Position numbers and translations under genes: made by a program
Shown here: positions 8,711 through 16,855 of the stretch, piece after piece
Numbering within the stretch: the first letter of the stretch is position 1
How the letters are laid out: each line of letters begins with the position of its first letter
Assembly (NCBI RefSeq): GCF_015751905.1
Contig: NZ_JADOUF010000001.1
Coordinates: 3,658,001 to 3,722,000 of the forward strand
Reading direction: 5' to 3'
Source: Longispora fulva
GTDB taxonomy: Bacteria > Actinomycetota > Actinomycetes > Mycobacteriales > Micromonosporaceae
Length of the DNA stretch: 64,000 bases
The notes under the pieces: model-generated
Told to the model about the DNA's origin: nothing
What the model saw: only the letters and a program-made list of their open reading frames with translations
The model's database searches: none

Positions 8711-9940
8711 ATGGTCTACCTGTACGTGGTCCTGCTCTGCGCGTGCCTGGTGCTGCTCGTCGCCGGCATCGTCGAGCAGCGCAACCACGGGCGCAGCCTG
8801 CACCTGATCCCGAACCGGGTGCTCGTCAACGGCATCCGGGGCAAGAGTTCCATCACCCGGCTGTGCGCGGGCGCGCTGCGCGGCGGCGGGCAGGTGGTGG
8901 TGGCCAAGACGACGGGTACCGCGGCCCGGTTCATCTTCCCCGACGCCACCGAGGAGCCGGTGTACCGCAAGTTCGGGATCGCCAACGTGGTGGAGCAGAT
9001 CGGCATCGTGCGCCGGGCCGCCGCGTACCACCCGGACACGCTCGTGATGGAGTGCATGGCCGTGATGCCGGCCCTGCAGGAGATCAACCAGTCGAAGTTG
9101 ATCCAGTCCACGATCGGCGTGCTGTGCAACGTGCGGGAGGACCACCTCGCCGAGATGGGGCCGACGCTCGACGACGTGGCCCGGTCGCTGAGCCGGTCCA
9201 TGCCGCACGGCGGGATCTGCGTCACGGCCGAACAGGACCGGCTGCACATCCTCCAGAAGGAGGCGGACCGCCGCGACTGCCAGCTGATCGCCGTCGACCC
9301 GGAGACCGTCGCCGACGCCGAGATGGCCGGGTTCGGCTGGATCACCTTCAAGGAGAACGTCGCCATCGCGCTCAAGGTCGCCGAGCTGCTCGGCGTGCCC
9401 CGCCGGGCGGCGCTGGACGGGATGTGGGACGCACCGCCGGACCCGGGCGTGCTCAGCGTGCACCGCTACGTCGCCGAGGGCAAGCGGATCCGGTTCGCCA
9501 ACGTGTTCGCCGCCAACGACCCCGCCTCGACGCTGATGAACGTCCGCCAGCTCCAGGACCAGAACCTGATCGGCACCCCGCTGTACGTGGTGATCAACTG
9601 CCGGCCGGACCGGGTGGAGCGCAACGGCCAGATGGGTTCGATCGTCGCCGACATGGACCCGGCCGGCGTGATCCTGATCGGCGAGCCGACCCGCAGCGCG
9701 CAGAGCAAGGTGCCCGACGCCTGGCAGGACCGGGTCGCCGACCTCGGCGGGCGCAACGACCCGGCCACCCTGCGCCGCCGGATGGTCGACGTCCTCGTCG
9801 ACGGCGCGTCCATCGTGGCCATCGGCAACATCCACGGCCAGGGCGAGGTGCTGCTGCACGAGCTGGCGGCGCTGCCGCACTGGAACCCCGAACGGGCGGC
9901 CGCGCTCGACGGTACCCCGGAAGGTCTGACGGTCTCATGA
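8711..9940 (+). CDS. capB: CapB/PgsB poly-gamma-glutamate synthase, Mur-ligase-like ATPase
   Basis: 409 residues. An N-terminal membrane anchor (residues 3-20) is followed by the CapB P-loop NGIRGKSSITR (residues 40-50), then TKTTGTAARF-like and ECMAVMPALQ segments typical of this Mur-ligase relative. CapB activates glutamate with ATP and polymerises it through the gamma-carboxyl together with CapC at the membrane. The start is one base after the previous stop, and the stop overlaps the capC start in ATGA, so translation is probably coupled. The length matches CapB proteins of about 390-410 residues. Confidence 0.92.
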   Translation: MVYLYVVLLCACLVLLVAGIVEQRNHGRSLHLIPNRVLVNGIRGKSSITRLCAGALRGGGQVVVAKTTGTAARFIFPDATEEPVYRKFGIANVVEQIGIVRRAAAYHPDTLVMECMAVMPALQEINQSKLIQSTIGVLCNVREDHLAEMGPTLDDVARSLSRSMPHGGICVTAEQDRLHILQKEADRRDCQLIAVDPETVADAEMAGFGWITFKENVAIALKVAELLGVPRRAALDGMWDAPPDPGVLSVHRYVAEGKRIRFANVFAANDPASTLMNVRQLQDQNLIGTPLYVVINCRPDRVERNGQMGSIVADMDPAGVILIGEPTRSAQSKVPDAWQDRVADLGGRNDPATLRRRMVDVLVDGASIVAIGNIHGQGEVLLHELAALPHWNPERAAALDGTPEGLTVS

Positions 9941-10422
9941 ACTTCGGCGGCGAGCTCAGCTCCCAGTTGGCGACGGCGTGCCTCGGCATCGGCCTCGTGT
10001 TCGCGCTGGTGTGCTACCTGACCACCAACCTGTCCCCCGGCGGCATGATCACCCCGGGTTGGATCGCCCTCGCCCTGGTCGAGGACTACCGGCAGGCCTG
10101 CGTCGTCTTCGTCATGACCGGGGTGACCTGGGGGCTGACGAAGATCCTGCAACGCGTCGTCATCCTGTACGGCAAGCGGCTGTTCGCCGCGATCGTGCTG
10201 CTCAGCGTCGTCCTGCAGCTCACGGTGTTCATGATCGTGCAGCAGGACCTGCCGCTGCTGTTCTCCCACCAGACCCTCGGCTTCGTCGCGCCCGGCCTGA
10301 TCGCCTACCAGCTCGTCCGCCAGCCGCCGCGCGCCACGCTGCTGGCCACGGGCGTCGTGACCGCCGGCACGTACGTCCTGACGGTCAGCGGGATCCTCGC
10401 CGGACTGGTGCCGGTCACGTGA
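9937..10422 (+). CDS. capC: CapC/PgsC poly-gamma-glutamate membrane subunit
   Basis: 161 residues with about five hydrophobic segments. The N-terminal part has the CapC pattern LTTNLSPGGMITPGWIALA, which is strongly conserved in PgsC/CapC. CapC forms the synthase/export membrane core with CapB. The ATG overlaps the capB stop (ATGA), and the stop overlaps the GTG of the next gene (GTGA). Length and position right after capB make the assignment firm. Confidence 0.92.
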   Translation: MNFGGELSSQLATACLGIGLVFALVCYLTTNLSPGGMITPGWIALALVEDYRQACVVFVMTGVTWGLTKILQRVVILYGKRLFAAIVLLSVVLQLTVFMIVQQDLPLLFSHQTLGFVAPGLIAYQLVRQPPRATLLATGVVTAGTYVLTVSGILAGLVPVT

Positions 10423-11453
10423 GCCGGGTACCCGTCCGACTCGTCGCGCTCGCCGCCGGGGCGCTCGCCGTCCTGGCGACCGGCGTGTTCCTCGTAGTCC
10501 GTTCCGACGGCGCCGCCCCCGTCCCGACCGAGGTCGCGTCGGGGGCCCCGTCGGCGACCGCGCGGGCCACGGCCGCCCTCCAGTTCCGCCGATTACAGGA
10601 CCCGCCCCGCACCGAAGTCCTCGGCGGCGACGGGAGCACGGTCGCCGTGTTCACCGACACCAGCAGGACCGTCCGGCTGACCGGCCCGGAACGGGTCTTC
10701 GCCGAGCCGAAGTACACCCCGGCGACCGTACGGACCGACCAGTGGATCCGGCTCGCCCCGCACCCGTGGTCCGCCGGCCAGGAGACCCAGCCGTGGTTCG
10801 CCCCATGGCTGAAGTCCGCCACCGCCGACCGCACCCCCGACGTGCTCGGCGTGGCCATGGAATACGGCTACGGCGCGCAACCGCTGACCGACCCGACCGG
10901 CCAGCAGATCGCCGGCGACGCCGCATTCGGCCCCCTGTCGGACGCCGACCCCGACGGCCGCGCCGAGAACTCCGACTTCTACGACTACCTCGGCGTGCCG
11001 TGGTCGTTCCCCGACGGGAAGAAGGAGCAGCCCGACCCCGAACGGATCCACAGCCTCGACTGCTCCGGCTTCATCCGGATGGTCTACGGGTACCGGCTCG
11101 GCCTCCCGCTCCGCGGCACGAACACCCCGGGCGAGGGGGCTCTCCCCCGGCGCGCGTACGCGATGGCGGAGTTCGGCCCCGGCCAGATCGTGATCCCCAA
11201 CTCCGGCACCCAGGCCCGGGACTTCGACAAACTCCAGCCCGGAGACCTGCTGTTCTTCCACACCGCGTCCGCGGAGGGCGCCTCCATCGAACACATGGGC
11301 ATCTACCTCGGCATCGACGACGCCGGGCACCAGCGGTTCATCTCCAGCCGGACGAAGGCCAACGGGCCGACGCTGGGCGACGCCGGTGGGGAGTCGATCC
11401 TCGACGGGACCGGGTACTGGGCGGTGCGGTTCCGGACGGCACGCCGGGTCTGA
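10419..11453 (+). CDS. Membrane-anchored NlpC/P60 hydrolase, probable polyglutamate or peptidoglycan endopeptidase
   Basis: 344 residues with an N-terminal signal anchor (LVALAAGALAVLATGVFLVV) and a C-terminal NlpC/P60 domain. The nucleophile is Cys215 in LDCSGFIRMVYG and the general base is His292 in EHMGIYLG. The family cleaves gamma-glutamyl bonds; the Bacillus polyglutamate hydrolase PgdS belongs to it. As the fourth translationally coupled gene after capC, a role in trimming or releasing polyglutamate is more likely than general cell-wall turnover, but this is inference. Codon 59 (10593-10595) is TTA, a codon that is rare in such genomes and often limits expression to late growth. Confidence 0.82.
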   Translation: MSRVPVRLVALAAGALAVLATGVFLVVRSDGAAPVPTEVASGAPSATARATAALQFRRLQDPPRTEVLGGDGSTVAVFTDTSRTVRLTGPERVFAEPKYTPATVRTDQWIRLAPHPWSAGQETQPWFAPWLKSATADRTPDVLGVAMEYGYGAQPLTDPTGQQIAGDAAFGPLSDADPDGRAENSDFYDYLGVPWSFPDGKKEQPDPERIHSLDCSGFIRMVYGYRLGLPLRGTNTPGEGALPRRAYAMAEFGPGQIVIPNSGTQARDFDKLQPGDLLFFHTASAEGASIEHMGIYLGIDDAGHQRFISSRTKANGPTLGDAGGESILDGTGYWAVRFRTARRV

Positions 11454-11466
11454 CCGCGCGCCGGGG

Positions 11467-12363
11467 TCACATCGCGTGCGCGAGGGCCTCGACGATCCTC
11501 GCCCGGGAGTCGGCGTCGCCGCGGTTGGAGTTGCTGATCTCCACGTGCACGAACACCTGCCCCAACTGGGCGGCGGCCCTGCCCTGCACGTTGTTGTTGC
11601 CCTCCAGCTTGCCGCACTGACGCTCCCAGGCCCGGCACACGTCGAACCCGGCGGTGGTCAACGCGTCGCTCACGGCTCTGGCCTGGGCCAGCACGCCCGC
11701 CGCGCCAACGGACACGACGACGTCCCAGTCCGGCAGGCTCTCGTCGGCGAAACCGTGCAGCTGGACCTGCGGCAACCCGCGCCCGGCGAGCGCGGTGGTC
11801 AGCGCGTGGAACAGGGACCGGTCGTTGTGCGCCACGTCGGCCAGCCCGCCCGCCGCGTTGCGGTGCGCCCCCGCGACCAGCAGAACAGCCCCCGGCCTGG
11901 CCCGGAACTCCGCCATCCCGATCACGTCGGTGTTGAGGTCGAACCCGGTGTGCGGCACCTCCACCACCAGGCTGACCGGCACCGACCGGTCCACGAGGAT
12001 CGCCCCCCACGACCGCTCGGTGCCCCGCTCGCCGAGCAGCAGCAGGTACGGCCGCGACGTCACCGGATCCGTGCCGGTGACCGTACGGAAGCCCAGCCCG
12101 GCGAACGCCGACTCGTACCCGGCCGGGGTGGCCGGGGCGTCGAGGAGCCGGAGCACGGCGTCCTTGGCGATCTGGGCCTCGCTGCCGGACGGGTCACGGT
12201 ACAGCTGGCCGGCGTCGACCTTGCGGGTCATGTCGCGGACCATCACCGCCGGGTCGGGCACGGTGCTCTCGGTGGGCGGGCGGCGGTTCGGGTCGGAGGT
12301 GCAGCCCGACAGCGCGAGCGCCCCGGCCAGTGCGACAGCGGCGGCCCAGCGTCGTCGGCTCAT
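11467..12363 (-). CDS. Lipoprotein of unknown function, possible polymer or amide hydrolase
   Basis: 298 residues with a clear lipobox (LALSGC, Cys21), so it is probably anchored outside the membrane. The C-terminal 170 residues carry a histidine-rich conserved-looking core: VEVPHTGFDLNTDVIG, LVAGAHRNAAG and DVAHNDRSLFHAL, then QLHGF. This His/Glu/Asp pattern recalls N-formylglutamate amidohydrolase-like and polyglutamate hydrolase-like zinc enzymes, but I cannot assign it. It is convergent with the NlpC/P60 gene, with only 13 bases between stops. That location next to a capsule operon is the main reason to suspect activity on the same polymer. Confidence 0.55.
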   Translation of the reverse strand: MSRRRWAAAVALAGALALSGCTSDPNRRPPTESTVPDPAVMVRDMTRKVDAGQLYRDPSGSEAQIAKDAVLRLLDAPATPAGYESAFAGLGFRTVTGTDPVTSRPYLLLLGERGTERSWGAILVDRSVPVSLVVEVPHTGFDLNTDVIGMAEFRARPGAVLLVAGAHRNAAGGLADVAHNDRSLFHALTTALAGRGLPQVQLHGFADESLPDWDVVVSVGAAGVLAQARAVSDALTTAGFDVCRAWERQCGKLEGNNNVQGRAAAQLGQVFVHVEISNSNRGDADSRARIVEALAHAM

Positions 12364-12499
12364 GACCGAAGGCTACCCGGCGCGCACCCGCCCCGACCGC
12401 ACAGGCCGCGGACCGCGAATCGACCGACCGGCGACGGGCCTCGGCGGGTGGTGGGCCGGGGCGGGCGGGCACAATGGCGTCAACGAGTGCGGAGGTGCC

Positions 12500-13006
12500 A
12501 TGGACGGCCAGCCCAGAACGGCCCTGGTGGCCCCGGTCCCGGCCGCCGACCGGATCCTCGCGGCCGTCGCCGTCGACCACCCGGCCGCCGTGCGCACCGG
12601 CCTGCCGGCGCACGTCACCCTGCTGTACCCGTTCGTGCCCGCCATCGACCTCGAGGACCACGGGCTGTCATGGCTGCGGGAGTTCGCCGCCGCCCAGCCG
12701 CCGGTCGAGCTGGAGTTCACCGAGGTCCACCACACCGCGGACTTCGTCTACCTGCCGGCGGCCCCACTCGGCCCGCTGGTGCGCGCGGCCCGGGACCGGT
12801 GGCCGGCGCTGGCCCCGTACGCCGGCCGGTTCGGGGCGGACCCGGAGCCGCACGTGACCGTGGGGATGCGCCATCCGGCGGCCGCGGAGATCGCGGAGAT
12901 CGTCGCCGGGCTGTTGCCGGTGCGGCAGGTGGTGGACGAGTTGTGGGTGGGCGTGCGCGACCAGGGCTGGACGATCACCGGCACGTTCGCCCTGACCGGC
13001 GACTGA
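12500..13006 (+). CDS. 2'-5' RNA ligase / cyclic phosphodiesterase-like protein (2H superfamily)
   Basis: 168 residues starting at ATG 12500, five bases after GGAGG. It has the two HxT motifs that define the 2H phosphoesterase fold: AHVTLLYPF (His38-Thr40) and PHVTVGM (His118-Thr120). Such enzymes hydrolyse or join 2',3'-cyclic phosphate and 2'-5' linkages in RNA or nucleotides; the natural substrate in bacteria is usually unknown. It is divergent from the lipoprotein gene and appears to stand alone, ending at a strong hairpin. Confidence 0.82.
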   Translation: MDGQPRTALVAPVPAADRILAAVAVDHPAAVRTGLPAHVTLLYPFVPAIDLEDHGLSWLREFAAAQPPVELEFTEVHHTADFVYLPAAPLGPLVRAARDRWPALAPYAGRFGADPEPHVTVGMRHPAAAEIAEIVAGLLPVRQVVDELWVGVRDQGWTITGTFALTGD

Positions 13007-13028
13007 CCTCGCAGGTCAGCCGGGACGG

Positions 13029-13060
13029 GAGGTGGGCGTCCCGACCGGGACGCCCACCTC
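13029..13060. terminator. Perfect 14-bp hairpin between convergent genes
   Basis: GAGGTGGGCGTCCC (13029-13042) and its exact reverse complement (13047-13060) flank a GACC tetraloop. It lies between the stops of the RNA ligase-like gene (plus) and the efflux gene (minus) and can serve both. Confidence 0.85.
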
Positions 13061-13096
13061 GACAGACCAGACCATTTTCCGGGTACCGGGACCGGG

Positions 13097-14542
13097 TCAG
13101 CCCACGAGCACCGGCTCGGCGACCCGCTCTGTGCCGACCGGCACCACGGCGGGCCGGAGCAGGAGGGCCGCGAGGACCGTGGCGACGGCCACGACGCCCA
13201 CCCCGATCCCGAACGCCAGGTGGTAGCCCCCGGTCAACGCCGCCGGCGCGCTCTCCCCCGCGGCGAGCAGCCCGTCCGTCCGGGACGTGGCCAGGGTGAG
13301 CAGCACCGCGAGCCCGAACGCCCCGCCGACCTGTTGGGTGGTGTTGACCAGACCGGACGCGATCCCGGAGTCCTCCGGCCGGGCCCCGGACATCGCGAGC
13401 GTGGCCACCGCCGGCAGTGCCAGGCCGACGCCGAGTCCGAGGAGCAGCATCGACGGGAGCAGGTCGGTGACGAACGAGCCGTGTACCGGCAGCCGGGCCA
13501 GCAGCGCGAAGCCCACCCCGATCAGCGGCAGCCCGGTCAGGGTCACGGCGCGCGGGCCGAACCGGGTGATCAGGCGGGCCGACAGCCCGAGGGCGACGAC
13601 GCCGATCGCGGCGGTGATGGGCAGGAACGACACCCCGGTCATGAGGGAGCTGTAGCCGAGGACCTGTTGGACGTACAGGGCGACGGGGATCTGGAAGCCG
13701 AACATGGCCGCGACCATCAGGGCCTGCACGACGTTGCCGGCGGACACCTGGCGGGAGCGGAGGACGCGCAGCGGCAGGAGCGGGGTGCGTGCCCGGGCCT
13801 GGCGGAGGACGAAGCCGGCGAGCAGCGCGGCGGACAGCGTGCCGAGGGCTGCCGTTGCGGGGGTGGACCGCTCGGCGGATCCGACGATGGTGTAGATCGC
13901 GAGCATCAGGCCGGAGGTGACCAGGGCCGCGCCGAGGATGTCCGCGCCGGCGGCGAGACCGGTGCCCCGGTCGCGGGCGACGAGGCGCGCGGCGAACAGG
14001 GTGCCGATGCCGATCGGGAGGTTGACGAGGAAGATCCAGTGCCAGGTGAGGGTCTGGGTGAGGACGCCGCCGCCCAGTACCCCGATGGAGGCGCCGGCCG
14101 CGCCCACGAAGCTGTAGAAGCCGATGGCCCGGGCGGTCTCCTTCGGCGTGCTGAACATGGTGACCACCATGCCGAGGATGACGGCGGAGGTCATCGCCCC
14201 GCCGACGCCCTGGACGAACCGGGCGGCGATCAGGAGTTCGCGGCTGTCGGCGAGGCCGCAGAGCAGGGACGCCGCGGTGAACACCGCGAGGCCGAGGACG
14301 AACATCCGGCGGCGGCCGATCAGGTCGCCGAGCCGGCCGGCGAGGAGCAGCAGGCCGCCGAAGGGGATCAGGTAGGCGTTGACGACCCAGCCGAGGCCCG
14401 ACTGGGTGAAGCCCAGGTCGCGTTGGATGGCCGGCAGTGCGACGTTCACGATGGTCGCGTCAAGAATGATCATGAGCTGGCCGACGCAGAGGACGAGAAC
14501 GGCGAGCCAGCGGGCACGGTGGGACGGGACGATCTGTGACAT
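13097..14542 (-). CDS. DHA2-family MFS drug exporter (14 TM)
   Basis: 481 residues with about 14 hydrophobic segments. The antiporter motifs are visible: LDATIVNVALPAIQRDLG in TM1, GRLGDLIGRRRMF after TM2, and ARFVQGVGGAM in the TM4 region. These mark the EmrB/QacA (DHA2) proton-drug antiporters of the inner membrane. The ATG at 14542 is preceded by CAGGAGG. It lies 77 bases downstream of a MarR gene on the same strand, a common pairing in which MarR represses the pump until a drug binds. The substrate cannot be read from sequence. Confidence 0.88.
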   Translation of the reverse strand: MSQIVPSHRARWLAVLVLCVGQLMIILDATIVNVALPAIQRDLGFTQSGLGWVVNAYLIPFGGLLLLAGRLGDLIGRRRMFVLGLAVFTAASLLCGLADSRELLIAARFVQGVGGAMTSAVILGMVVTMFSTPKETARAIGFYSFVGAAGASIGVLGGGVLTQTLTWHWIFLVNLPIGIGTLFAARLVARDRGTGLAAGADILGAALVTSGLMLAIYTIVGSAERSTPATAALGTLSAALLAGFVLRQARARTPLLPLRVLRSRQVSAGNVVQALMVAAMFGFQIPVALYVQQVLGYSSLMTGVSFLPITAAIGVVALGLSARLITRFGPRAVTLTGLPLIGVGFALLARLPVHGSFVTDLLPSMLLLGLGVGLALPAVATLAMSGARPEDSGIASGLVNTTQQVGGAFGLAVLLTLATSRTDGLLAAGESAPAALTGGYHLAFGIGVGVVAVATVLAALLLRPAVVPVGTERVAEPVLVG

Positions 14543-14586
14543 GGGGGTCGCCTCCTGGACGAAGAAGTCTCAGGAGTGACCGTAGC

Positions 14587-14610
14587 AGATAGTTTCGTTG
14601 TAGACGATCT
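14587..14610. promoter_or_regulatory. Candidate operator or promoter dyad upstream of the efflux gene
   Basis: An AT-richer imperfect dyad, AGATAGTTTCG ... ACGATCT (7 of 12 positions symmetrical), lies between the MarR stop and the efflux start. It would fit MarR binding at an internal promoter, but the symmetry is modest. Confidence 0.3.
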
Positions 14611-14619
14611 GTTCAGAGA

Positions 14620-15096
14620 TTATTTTTGGGTACGCCGGGCCCGGCGCACCACGGTCGCGGACTCCGCCGGCCGGGCCAGATGCCCCTCGACCAGCCGGGT
14701 CAGCGCGGCCACGAACGCCTCGCGCTCCCCCGCCGGCAGCGCGTCGAGCACGGCCTGGTGCACGCCCGACGACACCAGCCGGCCCCGCTCCACGACGACC
14801 CGACCCGCCTCGGTCACGTGCACGATCCGCGCTCGGCGGTCGGTCGCCGACGGCCGGCGCTCGGCGAGCCCCGCGCCCTCCAGGGCGTCGAGAGTGACGA
14901 CCATCGTGGTCTTGTCGAGGTCGGAGAGCTCCGCGAGCTGGTTCTGGGTCAGCTCGGCGCGGGTCGCGTGGTTGAGCACGCAGTAGCCGCGCGGTGAGAC
15001 GCCCAGCTCCTCGAAGGCCGCCGTCATCTGGGTGGACAGCACGTGCCCGGCGTGGGACAGCAGGAAGCTGACATCGGTGACGGTCGGTGCGCTCAT
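14620..15096 (-). CDS. MarR-family transcriptional regulator
   Basis: 158 residues with the MarR winged-helix core: LTQNQLAELSDLDKTTMVVTLDALEGAGL as recognition helices and RRPSATDRRARIVHVTEAG as the wing with its conserved DxRxR. It starts at ATG 15096. It precedes the DHA2 efflux gene on the same strand, so it most likely autoregulates and represses that pump. The Arg-rich C-terminal tail (RRARRTQK) is unremarkable. Confidence 0.88.
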   Translation of the reverse strand: MSAPTVTDVSFLLSHAGHVLSTQMTAAFEELGVSPRGYCVLNHATRAELTQNQLAELSDLDKTTMVVTLDALEGAGLAERRPSATDRRARIVHVTEAGRVVVERGRLVSSGVHQAVLDALPAGEREAFVAALTRLVEGHLARPAESATVVRRARRTQK

Positions 15097-15116
15097 GGCT
15101 CGAGGATAGCAAGAAC

Positions 15117-15147
15117 GGTCCGCTACGGGATTATCCCGCAGCGGACC
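15117..15147 (-). terminator. Hairpin after the FAD monooxygenase gene
   Basis: GGTCCGCTACGGGA (15117-15130) pairs with TCCCGCAGCGGACC (15134-15147) with one mismatch around a three-base loop. It begins eight bases after the monooxygenase stop and separates that gene from the MarR promoter. Confidence 0.8.
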
Positions 15148-15154
15148 TATCGGC

Positions 15155-16306
15155 TCAGTAGTCCTTCAGGACGAGCGCGTTGACGACCTCGCCGAAGTCC
15201 TGGAAGTCGACGGCCTCCCCCGACATCCGGGCCTCCACCCGGGCCTTGTTGGTGAGGGCGAGCCGCTGGTTGGCGGCGACGTACCCGCGCAGTTCCTTCT
15301 CGTAGTTCTCGAAGGCCGCCGTGTGGTCGCCGGCGGCCCGCAGCTCGCCGGCGAGGACGTACGCGCCGACCATCGCCATGCTCGTGCCCTGGCCGGACAG
15401 CGGGGAGCCGCAGTATCCGGCGTCGCCGAGCAGGACCACCCGGCCGCGCGACCAGCTGTCCATCCGGATCTGGCTCATCGAGTCGAAGTGGAAGTCGGGC
15501 GCGTCCCACATGTACGTCAGCGCCCGGGGGAACTCCCAACCTGCGTCGGCGTAGTGGTCGGCGAGCAGCCGCTTCTGGGCCCCGACGTCGCGGTGGTCGT
15601 AGTCGAGCGGCTCAGCGGACTCGAAGCCGACGAACACCCGGGCCTCGGCGTTGTCGCGGGCGCTCATGATGCCGCCGCCGTACCGGCCAGCTTGGCAGAA
15701 CACCTGCCAGTGGTCGAGGTCGAGGAAGTTGGGCGCCGTGAACACCGCCAGGTACGTGCCCAGGTGGTGGATGTGGTCGACCTCCGGCCCGAACGCGAGC
15801 CGCCGGACGGTGGAGTGCAGCCCGTCCGCGCCGACGACCAGGTCGAACGTGCGCGGCGGGGTCTTCTCGAACGTGACGTGCACGCCCGCGCCGTCCTCGT
15901 CGAGGGCGGCGATCGAGTCGTCGAACAGGTACTCGACCTCCTCCCCCGCCGCGTCGCACAGCAGTCGGGCCAGGTCGTCGCGCATGATCTCGACGTCCGG
16001 GCTGGCCAGCTCGCCGCCGGTCAGGGTGCGCTCCTCGCTGCGGTAGATCTCGTTGCCGTCGCCGTCGACCATGGTCATGCCGCGCATGGCGGTGCTGTGC
16101 GCGCGCAGGTCGGCCAGCAGGCCCATCCGCTCGGCCACCTCCAGAGCCGGGCCGCGCACGTCGATGGCCTGGCCGCCGGGGCGCAGGGCCGGGGCGCGCT
16201 CGACGATCGTGACGGAGAAGCCGTACCGGGTCAGCCAGTACGCGAGTGCCGGGCCGCCGACGCTGGCACCGGAGATCAGGACCGAGGTGTTCCGCGAGTT
16301 CGTCAT
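15155..16306 (-). CDS. Group A FAD-dependent aromatic monooxygenase (TetX/PHBH-like)
   Basis: 383 residues with all three fingerprints of single-component class A flavoprotein hydroxylases. These are the FAD-binding SGASVGGPALAYWLTRYG (residues 12-29), the DG motif LVVGADGLHSTVR, and the GD motif VLLGDAGYCGSP. The family hydroxylates aromatic or polyketide compounds with NAD(P)H and O2; TetX and Rox drug-inactivating enzymes belong to it. The divergent MarR gene suggests induction by a phenolic or drug-like ligand. Length is normal. The substrate is unknown, and a role in drug inactivation is inference from the surrounding efflux and ribosomal protection genes. Confidence 0.87.
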   Translation of the reverse strand: MTNSRNTSVLISGASVGGPALAYWLTRYGFSVTIVERAPALRPGGQAIDVRGPALEVAERMGLLADLRAHSTAMRGMTMVDGDGNEIYRSEERTLTGGELASPDVEIMRDDLARLLCDAAGEEVEYLFDDSIAALDEDGAGVHVTFEKTPPRTFDLVVGADGLHSTVRRLAFGPEVDHIHHLGTYLAVFTAPNFLDLDHWQVFCQAGRYGGGIMSARDNAEARVFVGFESAEPLDYDHRDVGAQKRLLADHYADAGWEFPRALTYMWDAPDFHFDSMSQIRMDSWSRGRVVLLGDAGYCGSPLSGQGTSMAMVGAYVLAGELRAAGDHTAAFENYEKELRGYVAANQRLALTNKARVEARMSGEAVDFQDFGEVVNALVLKDY

Positions 16307-16328
16307 GGGGAGAGGTTGTCCGCGGCGA

Positions 16329-16360
16329 CTGACCGGCCACTGACCGTGTGCTGACGGTCA
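16329..16360. promoter_or_regulatory. Triple 11-bp-spaced heptamers overlapping a perfect dyad, operator region
   Basis: CTGACCG (16329-16335), CTGACCG (16340-16346) and CTGACGG (16351-16357) recur at exactly 11-base steps. Overlapping them is the perfect inverted repeat TGACCG-N8-CGGTCA (16341-16360). They lie in the 93-base divergent spacer between the monooxygenase and MarR genes. The dyad fits MarR-type binding. The 11-bp direct repeat pattern resembles sites of SARP/OmpR-type regulators. Confidence 0.6.
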
Positions 16361-16366
16361 TACTAG

Positions 16367-16389
16367 CTATGTACTTAATATCTATGTAC
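16367..16389 (+). promoter_or_regulatory. AT-rich promoter zone with direct repeat CTATGTAC
   Basis: Two copies of CTATGTAC (16367-16374 and 16382-16389) lie in the most AT-rich part of the spacer, just before the MarR ATG at 16400. The zone probably holds -10 elements for one or both divergent promoters. Confidence 0.45.
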
Positions 16390-16399
16390 CATATCTGGT

Positions 16400-16852
16400 A
16401 TGAGCGACACGGAGGGGCCCACGCCCGGTTTCCTGGTCTGGCGGCTGTCCATGCGGTGGCGGGCGGCCGTCGACCGGGCGCTGGCACCGCTGGGCCTGAC
16501 CCACGCGCAGTACTCGCTGCTGGGGTCATTGCACGGCATGCACGCCGCCGGCCAGCGGCCCAGCCAGCGCCAGCTCGCCGACCACACCGGCCTCGAACCG
16601 CTCTACGTGTCCAAGCTCGCCCGGACCCTCGAGGCCGCAGGTCTCGTGGCCCGGACCCCCGACCCGGTCGACACCCGCGCGGTGCGGCTGGCGCTGACCG
16701 CCACCGGCGTGCGCGTCACCGGCGAGGCGGTCACCGTCGTCCGCGACGTCTTCGACCAGCTCCTGGCACCCCTGGGCGGCCTCGACGGCGCCCGCACCCG
16801 GGCCTTCGCCCGCGAACTGTCCACCCTGCTCGACGTACCCGTCAAGGAGTGA
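16400..16852 (+). CDS. MarR-family regulator, first of a tandem pair
   Basis: 150 residues with a MarR helix-turn-helix (PSQRQLADHTGLEPLYVSKLARTLEAAGL) and wing (DTRAVRLALTATG). It is divergent from the FAD monooxygenase over a repeat-rich spacer, which suggests it represses that gene and itself. The next gene starts three bases after its stop. The wing has DTRAVR in place of the usual DxRxR, a mild deviation. Confidence 0.88.
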   Translation: MSDTEGPTPGFLVWRLSMRWRAAVDRALAPLGLTHAQYSLLGSLHGMHAAGQRPSQRQLADHTGLEPLYVSKLARTLEAAGLVARTPDPVDTRAVRLALTATGVRVTGEAVTVVRDVFDQLLAPLGGLDGARTRAFARELSTLLDVPVKE

Positions 16853-16855
16853 GCC

